A stretch of 31,769 nt of DNA from CAZQAA01 sp964591255 (GCA_964591255.1 CAZQAA010000102.1:1-31769), one strand, 5' to 3'. Shown: positions 1-8,393, counted from the first letter of the stretch. Numbers and translations are program-made. The notes: a model not told the origin generated them from the sequence alone.

Positions 1-868
1 GTTCAGATTGCAACAGCTTTTTTTCCAGTTCCTTTTGTTCTGTGACATCCCTGATAATGGCGGTGAAAGTTATCTCCCCATCCACTTCGTGATAAGACAG
101 TCCCAGCTCGATAGGAAACTCCTCTCCTCCTTTTCTAAGGGCAGTAAGAGATAATGCCTTTCCCATAATCTTTGAGTCCTTGGTGTCAAGGAATCGTTTC
201 ACGAGCGTGTGATGATCCCCATATTGAGGTGGAATAAGAAGGTTAAGGTCTTTGCCAATAACCTCACGCCTAGTGTATCCAAATATTTTTTCTGCCGCAT
301 TATTAAAAAGTATTATTTTGTGGGCAGCGTTAATGCTCAGAATCGCATCGGTTGCCGTATCCAATATTGCCCTAATTTTTTTTTCAGAGGTTTTGAGCCT
401 GGTTATAAGATTCCGGTAGTTGGTAATATCCCTTGAAATTTCCACAAAATAGCGGGGCATCATTTCCACGGCCGGCAATGGATATATGATATGCATCATT
501 TCCCTGTATCCCCGTTTTGTGTCTCTATGACGATGGATGACCTCCACACTTTCCCCTGTCTCCCGTGCCTTTACAAGGGGACATGCCTTTCCTCCATAAC
601 TGCAAGGTTTTTCCAGCTGGTGTATGAGCTGATAGCATTTTTTCCCTAGGGCATGTTCCTTTTGCAGGGCATAATTTTCGAGGAAAATCTGATTTACGTC
701 ATGGATCGTGTGGTCCTCATCAATTACCACAACCTGATACTCAATTTTATCGAAAAGTGTTTGAAAAAACAGTGTTCTTGCCTTCAGCCTTTCAATCTCA
801 CTGTTTTTCCTTTCGATCTCTTTTTTCAGATGATCGACACTTTCCTTCAATTTTGATACGGATTCCAT
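1..868 (-). CDS. PAS-domain signalling protein, C-terminus outside window
   Basis: Cytosolic sensor; the reading frame is open from an ATG at 868 to the left edge (289 codons), so the output domain (histidine kinase, GGDEF or other) cannot be seen. Residues 1-30 form a charged coiled coil. A first PAS-like domain spans about 31-148 and carries three cysteines (C78, C89, C96) in the loop typical of PAS domains from anaerobes, ending in the PAC-like FVEISRDIT. A second PAS domain at about 160-279 has the classic ILDTATDAILSIN start and AIIRDVTEQKE end. No membrane segment is visible, so it probably senses an internal signal. A strong AGGAGG Shine-Dalgarno lies just upstream and inside the end of the preceding gene, which stops 4 bases before this start. 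It is the last visible gene of the minus-strand operon. The family assignment is firm; the function is not. Confidence 0.85.
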   Translation of the reverse strand, partial: MESVSKLKESVDHLKKEIERKNSEIERLKARTLFFQTLFDKIEYQVVVIDEDHTIHDVNQIFLENYALQKEHALGKKCYQLIHQLEKPCSYGGKACPLVKARETGESVEVIHRHRDTKRGYREMMHIIYPLPAVEMMPRYFVEISRDITNYRNLITRLKTSEKKIRAILDTATDAILSINAAHKIILFNNAAEKIFGYTRREVIGKDLNLLIPPQYGDHHTLVKRFLDTKDSKIMGKALSLTALRKGGEEFPIELGLSYHEVDGEITFTAIIRDVTEQKELEKKLLQSE

Positions 869-872
869 TTGA

Positions 873-1484
873 TTATTCTCCTCCTGGGCCAGGGCAATAG
901 AAAACATATTCGCGGGAGAGAATATTAAACATCTTGTCGGTTCCTCTCCTTACAGCGTTATAAAGTTCCTTCATGCTCCCTGCCCTTTTTAGCGAGGCAC
1001 AATATTCGGGTTCATCAAAATAGGCTGGATGAATTGGAAGTAATACCCGATCAATATGACCATACCAACGGGTATCAAGCCCTTTTTTTATATCAAAGAT
1101 TTTTTTATACATGTCCCTTAACAGATCTGTCCTTAGAATGGGATTTGTCCGGTTGATCAGGCAATCAATAAGCCCGGCAAGGTGGTAGATGTCCTTCATT
1201 TTCTCTTTATTTTCCCTGTAGAAGTACATACTCCGGATGGTATGGGATTCCCCTCCCTTCAATACAAAATATGGTAGATCTTTGTATCCTCCCATCTCAT
1301 GATGTGGCAGGATATTTACGCCCTCTTTATTGTGCGGGGATTTATGCCTTATGGGCCGGGATTTTGGTACTTGAACAAAATATATGCTTTTCCAGGTAGG
1401 CATTCGGAATTCAAATGGGTTAGAACAAGCCGAACCGTTTCCATGACCCCGGACATTCTGGAACAAACTTATGATTTCGGCCAT
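873..1484 (-). CDS. conserved-looking protein of unknown function (203 aa)
   Basis: I do not recognise this protein. It starts at ATG 1484, 13 bases after the xerD stop, and ends 4 bases before the PAS gene, so it is almost certainly co-translated in this operon. It has no signal peptide and no membrane segment. Visible features: a basic, histidine-rich N-terminal half (HHEMGG near residue 63), a helical central part (about 90-135), a WYGHIDRVLLPIHP stretch at 140-152, and a cysteine near each end (C20, C197). Codon use and spacing look like a real gene, not a shadow. A role near DNA or in signalling could be guessed from its neighbours (Xer recombinase, PAS protein), but nothing in the sequence supports it directly. 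Confidence 0.7.
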   Translation of the reverse strand: MAEIISLFQNVRGHGNGSACSNPFEFRMPTWKSIYFVQVPKSRPIRHKSPHNKEGVNILPHHEMGGYKDLPYFVLKGGESHTIRSMYFYRENKEKMKDIYHLAGLIDCLINRTNPILRTDLLRDMYKKIFDIKKGLDTRWYGHIDRVLLPIHPAYFDEPEYCASLKRAGSMKELYNAVRRGTDKMFNILSREYVFYCPGPGGE

Positions 1485-1497
1485 GGTCTGTCCGATC

Positions 1498-2379
1498 CTA
1501 TGGTCTTGGATGACATTTCCGGTGAGTTTCCTTCAAGTGTTTTGTCGTTACGTGTGTATAAATCTGGGTTGTGGATATGTCCGCATGCCCCAGCATGATT
1601 TGTACAGATCTGAGGTCGGCACCGCCCTCTAACAGATGACTGGCAAAGGAATGCCTTAATTTGTGCGGACTAATTTCCTTTTGTATGCCTGCAGTTGCAC
1701 CATATTTCTTGATGATTTTCCAGAATCCCTGCCGTGTCAGCGGCTTGCCTCTGAAATTCAGGAAAAGGAAAGGAGATTGCCTTCCCTTTAAGAGCTTGAT
1801 GCGGCCATTTGAAATATAGTCTTTAATACTGTCCACTGCCTTTTCTCCTATAGGAATGATCCGCTCCTTCGAGCCCTTGCCCATTGTCCTCAAGTATCCT
1901 GCCTCTAAGTTAATATCAGATATCTTAAGGCTTATAAGCTCTGATACCCTCAAGCCTGTCCCATAAAGGACCTCTAACATGGCCTTGTCTCTCTGGCCCG
2001 TTACACTTGAGATGTCCGGTTGAGACAAAAGTGTTTTGGTCTCGTTTTGGGTCAATATTACGGGCAGTTTTTGAGACAGTTTTGGTGTTTCAAGCAGCCT
2101 GGCCGGACTGCTCTTGATTTTTTTTTCTGTAACAAGGAATCTGAAGAAAGTTTTTATGGTAGAGATGGTTCTTGCCACACTTCTGGAGGAAAGGTGTCTT
2201 CTTATGGCGCTTATATACTCCAGTATCTGTTCAACAGACACATCCTCGGGAGTGGTTTTTTTATCCTCCAAGAATTGAATAAATCTGGCCAGGTCTTTGC
2301 TGTAGGCCTGAACTGTGTTATTGGCCAAACCTCTTTCAACTCTCAGGTAGTCAAGAAACTGGTCAGCAAGATAGTCCAA
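1498..2379 (-). CDS. xerD: site-specific tyrosine recombinase XerD
   Basis: Resolves chromosome dimers at dif sites by strand exchange, normally as a heterotetramer with XerC at the division septum. The 293-residue length fits the family. The N-terminal SAM-like core-binding domain covers about 1-90 (VERGLANNTVQAYSKDL). The catalytic domain has the full set of residues: R144 (GTGLRVSEL), K168 (MGKGSKER), H239 and R242 (HKLRHSFASHLL), H265 (LGHADIST) and the nucleophile Y274 (TQIYTHV). Their spacing is that of E. coli XerD, and the ADLRSVQIMLGH and STTQIYTHV blocks favour XerD over XerC. The start is a TTG at 2379, two bases after the stop of the peptidase gene, so translation is probably coupled. 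An integron- or phage-type integrase is unlikely given the housekeeping context and exact family length. Confidence 0.93.
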   Translation of the reverse strand: MDYLADQFLDYLRVERGLANNTVQAYSKDLARFIQFLEDKKTTPEDVSVEQILEYISAIRRHLSSRSVARTISTIKTFFRFLVTEKKIKSSPARLLETPKLSQKLPVILTQNETKTLLSQPDISSVTGQRDKAMLEVLYGTGLRVSELISLKISDINLEAGYLRTMGKGSKERIIPIGEKAVDSIKDYISNGRIKLLKGRQSPFLFLNFRGKPLTRQGFWKIIKKYGATAGIQKEISPHKLRHSFASHLLEGGADLRSVQIMLGHADISTTQIYTHVTTKHLKETHRKCHPRP

Positions 2380-2381
2380 AT

Positions 2382-3500
2382 TTAATCCTCAAAATCATAA
2401 AAGCCTGTGTCTTTGGTAAGGATTACCGGACCATGATCATCAACAAGTATCATTTCCTCAAGTCTGATACCACCCTTTTCAGGTATATAAACGCCCGGTT
2501 CCACCGTAACCACCATCCCTTTTTGAAGATTGGTGGGTTTGTTGGGCCCTAACCTGGGACGCTCATGTGTGGCGAGTCCCACTCCATGGCCCAGGGCATG
2601 TGTGAAATACCGATCAAACCCTGCATCCTTGATGATCTGTCTCGCCGTTTTATCCGGCTGGCTGCTCCTGATGCCCGGTGTGACCTCTTTTATGGCGGCC
2701 AACTGGGCGCGTCTCACAGTTGTATAGATTTTTTTGAAATACGGATCTGGCCCGCCAAGAAAGACGGTCCTGGTTATATCGGAACAGTAGCCGTTCAGCC
2801 TGACACCGACATCCAATATGATAGGCTCATTTCGTTGAAGCCTCCGATCAGTAGGTGTGGCGTGGGGAAGGGCACTGTTGGGCCCGGATGCCACTATCGG
2901 TGAAAAGGCCAAACCTTCTGCCCCGCCCTCACGGGCAAGATGCTCCACCTCTGACGCCACATCCCTTTCACTCATGCCTGGTTCAAGTCCTTTTATAACC
3001 TCATTCAGTATGGAACATATCAATCGTGCAGAGGCCCTTATGGCGGCAATTTCATAATCATCTTTTATTTCTCTCATATCATCCACTATTCCGCTCAGGG
3101 GGACAAACTGAATCGGGGGTGAAAATTTTCCAAGCTCCATAGCCAACTCATTGTGGAGTCCCCAGGTCAGGTAATTTCCTTCAAAGCCCAGTTTTTTTGC
3201 GCCCATTTGTCTCGCAAGACCGCAAAGGTCTTTAACGATGCCATGTTTCATAACTTTAAGCTGAAATCCGGAAACCTCCCTTTGGGCCTCTAATGCATAT
3301 CTCGGATCTGCCATAAAGATGCAGCTGCGCTCGCCTATAATAAGCGACCCGGCTGATTCGGTAAACTGGGGATCCATGGCCTTGAATCCGGACAGATATC
3401 GTCTGTTTTCAGGCTGAATAATCCATGCAGTGTCATGAGATGTTTTTTTTAGCCGTTTTCTCAGCTTTTCTACTCGTTTGATATGTATAGAATTATTCAT
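2382..3500 (-). CDS. M24 family Xaa-Pro aminopeptidase
   Basis: Cytosolic metallopeptidase that removes the N-terminal residue from peptides with proline at position 2. It has a creatinase-type N-terminal domain (about 8-135) and a pita-bread catalytic domain (about 145-365). All five metal ligands are visible: D230 (IILDVGV), D241 (CSDITRTV), H305 (HALGHGVGL), E334 (VTVEPGVYI) and E348 (IRLEEMILV), plus the conserved H213. The 372-residue length matches the short PepQ/YpdF-type forms better than the roughly 440-residue E. coli PepP. It is the first gene of the minus-strand operon and is followed by xerD at two bases. It diverges from larE across a 123-base gap that must hold promoters in both directions. 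Confidence 0.9.
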   Translation of the reverse strand: MNNSIHIKRVEKLRKRLKKTSHDTAWIIQPENRRYLSGFKAMDPQFTESAGSLIIGERSCIFMADPRYALEAQREVSGFQLKVMKHGIVKDLCGLARQMGAKKLGFEGNYLTWGLHNELAMELGKFSPPIQFVPLSGIVDDMREIKDDYEIAAIRASARLICSILNEVIKGLEPGMSERDVASEVEHLAREGGAEGLAFSPIVASGPNSALPHATPTDRRLQRNEPIILDVGVRLNGYCSDITRTVFLGGPDPYFKKIYTTVRRAQLAAIKEVTPGIRSSQPDKTARQIIKDAGFDRYFTHALGHGVGLATHERPRLGPNKPTNLQKGMVVTVEPGVYIPEKGGIRLEEMILVDDHGPVILTKDTGFYDFED

Positions 3501-3571
3501 CTGATATTTACACCTGCAGGAAACTGTTCAAGGCAGATTCTGCAATGATTTGTGAAGATGGTGAGTATATA

Positions 3572-3600
3572 TTTGCATCTTAGCAAAATCTTGGCATAAT
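3572..3600 (+). promoter_or_regulatory. candidate sigma-70 promoter for larE-ycaO
   Basis: TTTGCA at 3572-3577 and CATAAT at 3595-3600 are separated by 17 bases. A transcript from here would begin near 3607, just before the GGGAGG ribosome site at 3614-3619. This fits translation from ATG 3624 and would exclude the TTG at 3600 as a start. The -35 matches the consensus only 4 of 6. Confidence 0.35.
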
Positions 3601-3623
3601 TGCAATTACGCATGGGAGGCGGA

Positions 3624-4457
3624 ATGGACAAAGATAGTGCAAGGCTGAAGAAGGAATATCTAATTAATCGGTTAAGGGAGCTGGGGTCGGTACTCGTGGC
3701 CTTTTCAGGGGGGGTTGACAGCTCTTTTTTGTTAGCCATGGCCCATGAGGCGCTGGGAGATAATGCAGCTGCGGCTACGGCCGCTTCTGTTATACATCCG
3801 GCCCATGAGACCGAGAAAGCAAAACGGTTTACCGATATGATGCGTATTTATCATGTGGTGTTCTATTCGGGAGAAATGCAGACACCTGAATTTGTAAACA
3901 ATGATATTGATCGTTGTTACCATTGCAAGTTAGGTATGTTCAGATCCCTCTTTCATATTGCAGATAAGATAGGCATAAAACACGTGGCCCATGGGGCGAT
4001 CATAGATGACCTTGAAGACTGTCGCCCGGGATTTAAGGCTTCCCATGAATTAAAGGTGGTTGCCCCTTTAATAGATGTGAAAATAGATAAAGCAGATGTC
4101 CGTTTCTTGTCAAAAGAGATGGGTCTTCCGGTTTGGAACAGGCCGTCTTTTTCCTGCCTTGCAACAAGAATTCCACATGGGAGCCGTATTACGGAGAAAA
4201 AATTAAAGATGGTGGAGGAGGCGGAGGGATTTCTCATTGAGCATGGTTTCAAAAAGGTAAGAGTACGGCATTATGGAACATTGGCCAAGATAGAAGTGGA
4301 CAGGGCGCATTTGGGTGCTATTATGCATGATGGGTTAAGGATGGCCATTGTTAAACGATTTCGTGAATTAGGCTTTGAACATACGGCCCTTGATCTTGAG
4401 GGTTATATATCCGGGAAGATGAAGAAAAACTTGGGTTCAACGGTCAGGATGTTTTAA
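3624..4457 (+). CDS. larE: LarE-type ATP-dependent sulfur transferase
   Basis: PP-loop enzyme of the LarE family. LarE adenylylates a carboxylate and transfers sulfur to it while making the nickel-pincer nucleotide cofactor. Start chosen at ATG 3624 (GGGAGG 4 bases upstream), giving 277 residues, the usual family length; a TTG at 3600 would add eight residues without a ribosome site. The PP-loop is SGGVDSS at 28-34. The family cysteine lies in PSFSCLATR (C178), matching the sacrificial cysteine of Lactiplantibacillus LarE. A second motif, RCYHCK (C98, C101), supplies two more cysteines; three-cysteine LarE proteins are known that carry a [4Fe-4S] cluster and can act catalytically. No larB or larC is nearby. 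The gene runs directly into a YcaO gene 46 bases later, so the acceptor may be something other than the nickel-pincer precursor. Confidence 0.88.
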   Translation: MDKDSARLKKEYLINRLRELGSVLVAFSGGVDSSFLLAMAHEALGDNAAAATAASVIHPAHETEKAKRFTDMMRIYHVVFYSGEMQTPEFVNNDIDRCYHCKLGMFRSLFHIADKIGIKHVAHGAIIDDLEDCRPGFKASHELKVVAPLIDVKIDKADVRFLSKEMGLPVWNRPSFSCLATRIPHGSRITEKKLKMVEEAEGFLIEHGFKKVRVRHYGTLAKIEVDRAHLGAIMHDGLRMAIVKRFRELGFEHTALDLEGYISGKMKKNLGSTVRMF

Positions 4458-4503
4458 TTGGAAACCATGAACTATATGTGATGTGTGGCAAGGAGATAAA
4501 ATT

Positions 4504-6234
4504 ATGGCCTATAAAATCAATTTAAAAGATGTATACAAAGGATATACGCTGGATCAGGATAAAGTGATCTCGCCGGAGGAGACGGTTCACAGATTCAGGG
4601 AAAGGTTGAACAAGATAGACTTGAATATACTGGAGGAGACAGTCAGGATCGACAACGGCCGTCTCGATATACCCGTCTATTTCAGCATATGTGGCAAGGA
4701 TGCCCAGGCAGTAATGAATACCCGGAAACAAATGGGAAAGGGGGGGACGCCTGAACAGGCCGAGGCAAGTGCTGTAATGGAGCTTGCCGAAAGATTCAGT
4801 TTGTTCAGCTTTCTAAATACGCCGGAACATTTTGTTGTTGATGAATATCGAAACATTAAAGATGAGGCCTTGCCGTTTGAAAGCCTTGCCCTGTCGGTAC
4901 ACGATGATTCTCCGGATCTTGACAGGGCCTATCAGGTATTTTCTGAAATTCCCCTTAGATGGTGCCATGCATATAGTCTTACAGAAGAGAGAGATCTCCT
5001 CATACCATTTGATTGGTTTTATACAATTAATCAGTTTAACGGGTCATCGGCCGGAAACTGTGCGGAGGAGACAATCCTGCAGGGAGTTTGTGAAATAGTG
5101 GAAAGGCATGTTTCCTCCTTGATAAGCGGAGAGCAGTTGCTTACTCCCTCTATAGATCTTTCTTCTGTTACTGATCCATTGGCCTTGGAACTTATAGACA
5201 AGTATCGGAATGCGGGGATCAGACTCTATGTGAGAGACTTTTCACTTGATATTGGCATACCAACGGTCGGTATCTTGGCCTACGATCCTTCTACATTTCC
5301 TGATGAAAGTGAGATTGTATGGACCGCTGGGACCACACCCAGCCCGGAAAAAGCGCTTGTCCGTGCATTGACGGAGGTGGCCCAGTTGGCAGGGGATTTT
5401 AATACCGGGTCCAAATATGTGGCAAGTGGTCTGCCAAAATTTAATAATCTGAATGAGGCCGATTATGTCATTAATCACATTGGAAAGATTGACATCAAGG
5501 ATCTTCCTGATCTCTCGGACAATAATATGAGGGTGGAAACTGAAAATTGTATCAAAGCGCTATCACAACATGCTATGGAGGTTATAACAATCGATGTGAC
5601 GCATCCCGTATTACAGATCCCCTCTTTCTATTCCATTGTCCCCGGCGCCCACTTCAGGGAGCGGGCAGCAGGTACCTGCGTGGGGATGGTTACCGCCAAA
5701 CTTGTAGCAGAAGGTGAAAATCCTTCAGAGGCCATTTCCAGACTAAAAAAGATGAACAGGACAATGCCTGACAAGTACTATGTTAAATTTTTCATGGGCC
5801 TGTCATATCTCTCCATGGGAAACCCATCCTCTGCCTTGAAATGTCTGGAAGAGGCCCTGGAACATGAACCAGATCAACAGGATATCCCTAGTATCTATTC
5901 TTATATGGGGGTTTGCTTGAAGGAGATGGAGTGTTATGAGAAGGCCGTGTCCGTGCTTGAAGAAGCGGAAAAATATGATGCTGAGAGGACGGATATCTAT
6001 AACTTGATGGGATTTTGTTATTTCAAACAGAGGAAACACACAAAAGCTATAGAATGTTTCCAGCGGGTCCTGGCATTAGATCCGGGATCAGCCATCGATT
6101 ATGCAAACATAGCCTCCAATTACAGAGAGATGGGAAAAAGGGAGGAGGCAATCCAGTTCTATAAATTCGCATTAGAACTGGACCCTTCCATCGATTTTGC
6201 CAGGGAGAGTTTGAAAAGCCTGGAATCTGCTTAA
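4504..6234 (+). CDS. YcaO-domain protein with C-terminal TPR repeats
   Basis: YcaO enzymes use ATP to phosphorylate a peptide amide oxygen so that a thiol, sulfide or amine can attack, giving azolines, thioamides or amidines. The YcaO domain covers about 60-400. Its ATP/Mg signatures are all present: SAVMELAERF (89-98), GSSAGN followed by EETILQGVCEIVERH (180-202), and EKALVRALTEVAQ (282-294). Residues about 422-572 are four helical repeats of TPR type (for example SYMGVCLKEMECYEKAV and NIASNYREMGKREEAI). The protein has 576 residues from ATG 4504, which follows AAGGAG at 4490-4495; a GTG at 4483 is in frame but lacks such a site. E. coli YcaO has a similar overall plan. There is no TfuA gene and no obvious precursor peptide nearby; the preceding LarE-like sulfur transferase is the natural candidate sulfur donor, which is inference. 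Confidence 0.88.
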   Translation: MAYKINLKDVYKGYTLDQDKVISPEETVHRFRERLNKIDLNILEETVRIDNGRLDIPVYFSICGKDAQAVMNTRKQMGKGGTPEQAEASAVMELAERFSLFSFLNTPEHFVVDEYRNIKDEALPFESLALSVHDDSPDLDRAYQVFSEIPLRWCHAYSLTEERDLLIPFDWFYTINQFNGSSAGNCAEETILQGVCEIVERHVSSLISGEQLLTPSIDLSSVTDPLALELIDKYRNAGIRLYVRDFSLDIGIPTVGILAYDPSTFPDESEIVWTAGTTPSPEKALVRALTEVAQLAGDFNTGSKYVASGLPKFNNLNEADYVINHIGKIDIKDLPDLSDNNMRVETENCIKALSQHAMEVITIDVTHPVLQIPSFYSIVPGAHFRERAAGTCVGMVTAKLVAEGENPSEAISRLKKMNRTMPDKYYVKFFMGLSYLSMGNPSSALKCLEEALEHEPDQQDIPSIYSYMGVCLKEMECYEKAVSVLEEAEKYDAERTDIYNLMGFCYFKQRKHTKAIECFQRVLALDPGSAIDYANIASNYREMGKREEAIQFYKFALELDPSIDFARESLKSLESA

Positions 6235-6271
6235 GGTGTATAGGTATATATAAAAAAATGAGAAGCAGGGC

Positions 6272-6299
6272 TTGACAACAAGAAAAACATGTTTATATT
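6272..6299 (+). promoter_or_regulatory. groES-groEL promoter
   Basis: A perfect TTGACA (6272-6277) and a TATATT (6294-6299) are 16 bases apart, about 80 bases before the groES start. No CIRCE element (TTAGCACTC and its inverted copy) is present, so HrcA control through CIRCE is not supported. The CTTGACA box also partly resembles a sigma-32 -35 site (CTTGAAA), but no CCCCAT-like -10 is seen. Confidence 0.6.
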
Positions 6300-6338
6300 T
6301 TGAGCGGTGTTTTATTATATTAGTAATATCAACATGTT
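6286..6338. repeat. two copies of palindromic octamer AACATGTT at the groES promoter
   Basis: The self-complementary octamer AACATGTT occurs at 6286-6293, inside the promoter spacer and touching the -10, and again at 6331-6338, downstream of the expected transcription start. The copies are 45 bases apart. The placement is that of a repressor binding pair, but the factor is unknown and chance cannot be excluded for an 8-base AT-rich word. Confidence 0.35.
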
Positions 6339-6382
6339 AACCCTTTAAGGTGAAATTTATTTCTTAGGGAGGTTTTTGAAAA

Positions 6383-6670
6383 ATGAAAGTAAAACCATTA
6401 AATGACAGGGTGCTTGTGTTGAGGATAGAGGAAGAGGAAAAGACCTCTGGAGGAATAATTATTCCTGATACTGCCAAAGAGAAGCCGCAGGAAGGTAAAG
6501 TGATTGCAGTAGGTTCCGGAAAAGTAAATGATAAAGGTGAACGCGTTGCGCTGGATGTAAAGGAAGGGGACAGAATCCTGTTTGGCAAATATGCCGGCAA
6601 TGAGATCAAGATAGATGGGGTAGAGCATTTAATAATGAGAGAAGACGATATATTGGCCATAGTGGAATAA
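6383..6670 (+). CDS. groES: co-chaperonin GroES
   Basis: Seven-fold cap of the GroEL folding chamber in the cytosol. The 95-residue length is standard. The N-terminal KPLNDRVLV strand, the mobile loop with TSGGIIIPDTAKEKPQ (about 21-36) that docks onto GroEL, and the GDRILFGKYAG segment (62-72) are all intact. A GGGAGG ribosome site precedes ATG 6383. groEL follows after 25 bases in one transcript. Confidence 0.98.
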   Translation: MKVKPLNDRVLVLRIEEEEKTSGGIIIPDTAKEKPQEGKVIAVGSGKVNDKGERVALDVKEGDRILFGKYAGNEIKIDGVEHLIMREDDILAIVE

Positions 6671-6695
6671 TCAGTATGAATGGAGGTAGAGAAAG

Positions 6696-8318
6696 ATGGC
6701 AGGGAAAGAGATAAAATATGATATGAAGGCCAGGGAGAAGATGATGAAAGGTGTCGATACCCTGGCGGACGCAGTAAAGGTAACATTGGGTCCAAAAGGG
6801 CGTAATGTATTGATAGAAAAGTCATTTGGTTCCCCCAAGGTGACCAAGGATGGTGTTACGGTTGCCAAAGAGATAGAGTTAGAGGACAAGTTTGAGAATA
6901 TGGGTGCCCAGATGGTAAAGGAGGTGGCATCCAAAACATCTGACGTGGCCGGTGACGGCACCACTACCGCCACCCTGTTGGCTCAAGCGATTTACAGGGA
7001 AGGTTCCAAATTAGTAGCGGCAGGTTCCAATCCCATGGCCATAAAAAGGGGGATAGAAAAGGCTGTTGAAAAAGTTGTGGATGAGTTGAGGAAAATATCT
7101 GTACCTACCAAAGAGAAGAAGGAAATTGCCCAGGTAGGAACCATATCGGCAAATAATGACAGCACCATAGGTGAGATTATCTCCGAGGCAATGGAGAAGG
7201 TAGGAAAGGAAGGAGTTATCACGGTAGAAGAAGCCAAGGGCATGGGGACTACTCTGGAAATTGTTGAAGGAATGCAGTTTGACAGAGGATATTTGAGCCC
7301 GTATTTTGTGACGGATGCGGAAAAAATGGAGGCCCATTTGGATGAGCCATATATACTGCTGCATGAAAAGAAGATCAGCGCCATGAAGGACCTGGTTCCC
7401 ATCCTGGAGCAGATAGCAAAGATGGGCAAGCCTCTTTTGTTGATTGCTGAAGATGTAGAAGGAGAGGCCCTGGCCACCCTGGTAGTCAACAAGATTCGAG
7501 GGACTTTGAAGTGTGTGGCTGTAAAAGCCCCCGGGTTTGGAGACAGGCGCAAGGCTATGCTGGAGGATATCGCTATCCTTACAGGCGGCCGGGTGATAAG
7601 TGAGGACCTGGGTATCAAGCTGGAGAATGTAACATTAAATGATCTTGGTACGGCTAAACGTGTAACAGTCGATAAGGACAATACAACCATTGTTGACGGT
7701 GGCGGAAGCAGGGATGCCCTTGAAGGCCGGGTCAAGCAGATAAGGGTCCAGATTGACGAAACTACCAGTGATTATGACAGGGAAAAACTCCAGGAACGTT
7801 TGGCCAAATTGATAGGTGGTGTGGCTGTTATAAATGTGGGAGCAGCCACCGAGGCGGAGATGAAGGAGAAAAAGGATCGTGTTGAAGACGCCCTTAACGC
7901 CACCCGGGCCGCCGTGGAAGAGGGGATTGTAGCAGGCGGTGGGGTTGCCCTTGTCCGTGCCGCCAAGGCCCTGGAAAAAGTAAAACTGCCTGGTGAAGAA
8001 CAATTGGGTGTCCAGCTCATTAGAAGGGCCCTTGAAGAGCCGGTAAGGCAGATAGCCAATAATGCAGGTTTTGAGGGGTCAGTGGTTGTGCAAAAGGTCA
8101 TGGAAGGCAAAGACAATTTCGGATTTAATGCAGAAACCGGTGAATATGAAGACCTTTTAAAGGCCGGGATTATAGATCCTACCAAAGTGACCAGATTTGC
8201 CATACAGAATGCCGCATCTGTTGCAGGGCTTCTTATGACTACGGAGGCCATGGTAGCGGAAAAACCGGAGGAAAAGAAGCCTGCTGCACCTGCCATGCCA
8301 CCGGAAGATATGTATTAA
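6696..8318 (+). CDS. groEL: chaperonin GroEL
   Basis: ATP-driven folding chamber with GroES. The 540 residues are full length. The ATP-site block VTLGPKGRNVLIEKSFG (29-45) and the catalytic aspartates D52 (TKDGVTV) and D87 (GDGTTTATLLAQ) are present, as is the C-terminal ATP-site region VEEGIVAGGGVAL. The C-terminal tail is unusual: it ends EEKKPAAPAMPPEDMY, so the common glycine-methionine repeat that lines the chamber floor is missing. This is seen in various bacteria and does not imply loss of function. A GGAGG site precedes the ATG. Confidence 0.98.
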   Translation: MAGKEIKYDMKAREKMMKGVDTLADAVKVTLGPKGRNVLIEKSFGSPKVTKDGVTVAKEIELEDKFENMGAQMVKEVASKTSDVAGDGTTTATLLAQAIYREGSKLVAAGSNPMAIKRGIEKAVEKVVDELRKISVPTKEKKEIAQVGTISANNDSTIGEIISEAMEKVGKEGVITVEEAKGMGTTLEIVEGMQFDRGYLSPYFVTDAEKMEAHLDEPYILLHEKKISAMKDLVPILEQIAKMGKPLLLIAEDVEGEALATLVVNKIRGTLKCVAVKAPGFGDRRKAMLEDIAILTGGRVISEDLGIKLENVTLNDLGTAKRVTVDKDNTTIVDGGGSRDALEGRVKQIRVQIDETTSDYDREKLQERLAKLIGGVAVINVGAATEAEMKEKKDRVEDALNATRAAVEEGIVAGGGVALVRAAKALEKVKLPGEEQLGVQLIRRALEEPVRQIANNAGFEGSVVVQKVMEGKDNFGFNAETGEYEDLLKAGIIDPTKVTRFAIQNAASVAGLLMTTEAMVAEKPEEKKPAAPAMPPEDMY

Positions 8319-8335
8319 ACACCGGATGATTCCTC

Positions 8336-8378
8336 GCCCGGGCTGATCCCGCAAGGTCTGTCCGGGCTTAATATTTTA
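8336..8378 (+). terminator. possible terminator after groEL
   Basis: GCCCGG at 8336-8341 can pair with CCGGGC at 8362-8367 around a 20-base loop, followed by the T-rich TTAATATTTTATT. The long loop and broken T-run make it a weak candidate. It falls where the groESL unit should end before the exporter genes. Confidence 0.35.
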
Positions 8379-8393
8379 TTAAGGAAGACATCG

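Noticed and set aside
3600..3623. TTG start eight codons upstream for larE
   Set aside because: It has no ribosome site and lies at the -10 of the likely promoter; ATG 3624 has GGGAGG at good spacing and gives normal family length.
6235..6382. CIRCE operator upstream of groES
   Set aside because: Searched by eye for TTAGCACTC and its inverted copy; neither arm is present.
6992..7735. 247-residue minus-strand frame inside groEL
   Set aside because: Serine- and threonine-rich antisense translation of a highly conserved gene; a common artefact of codon bias.
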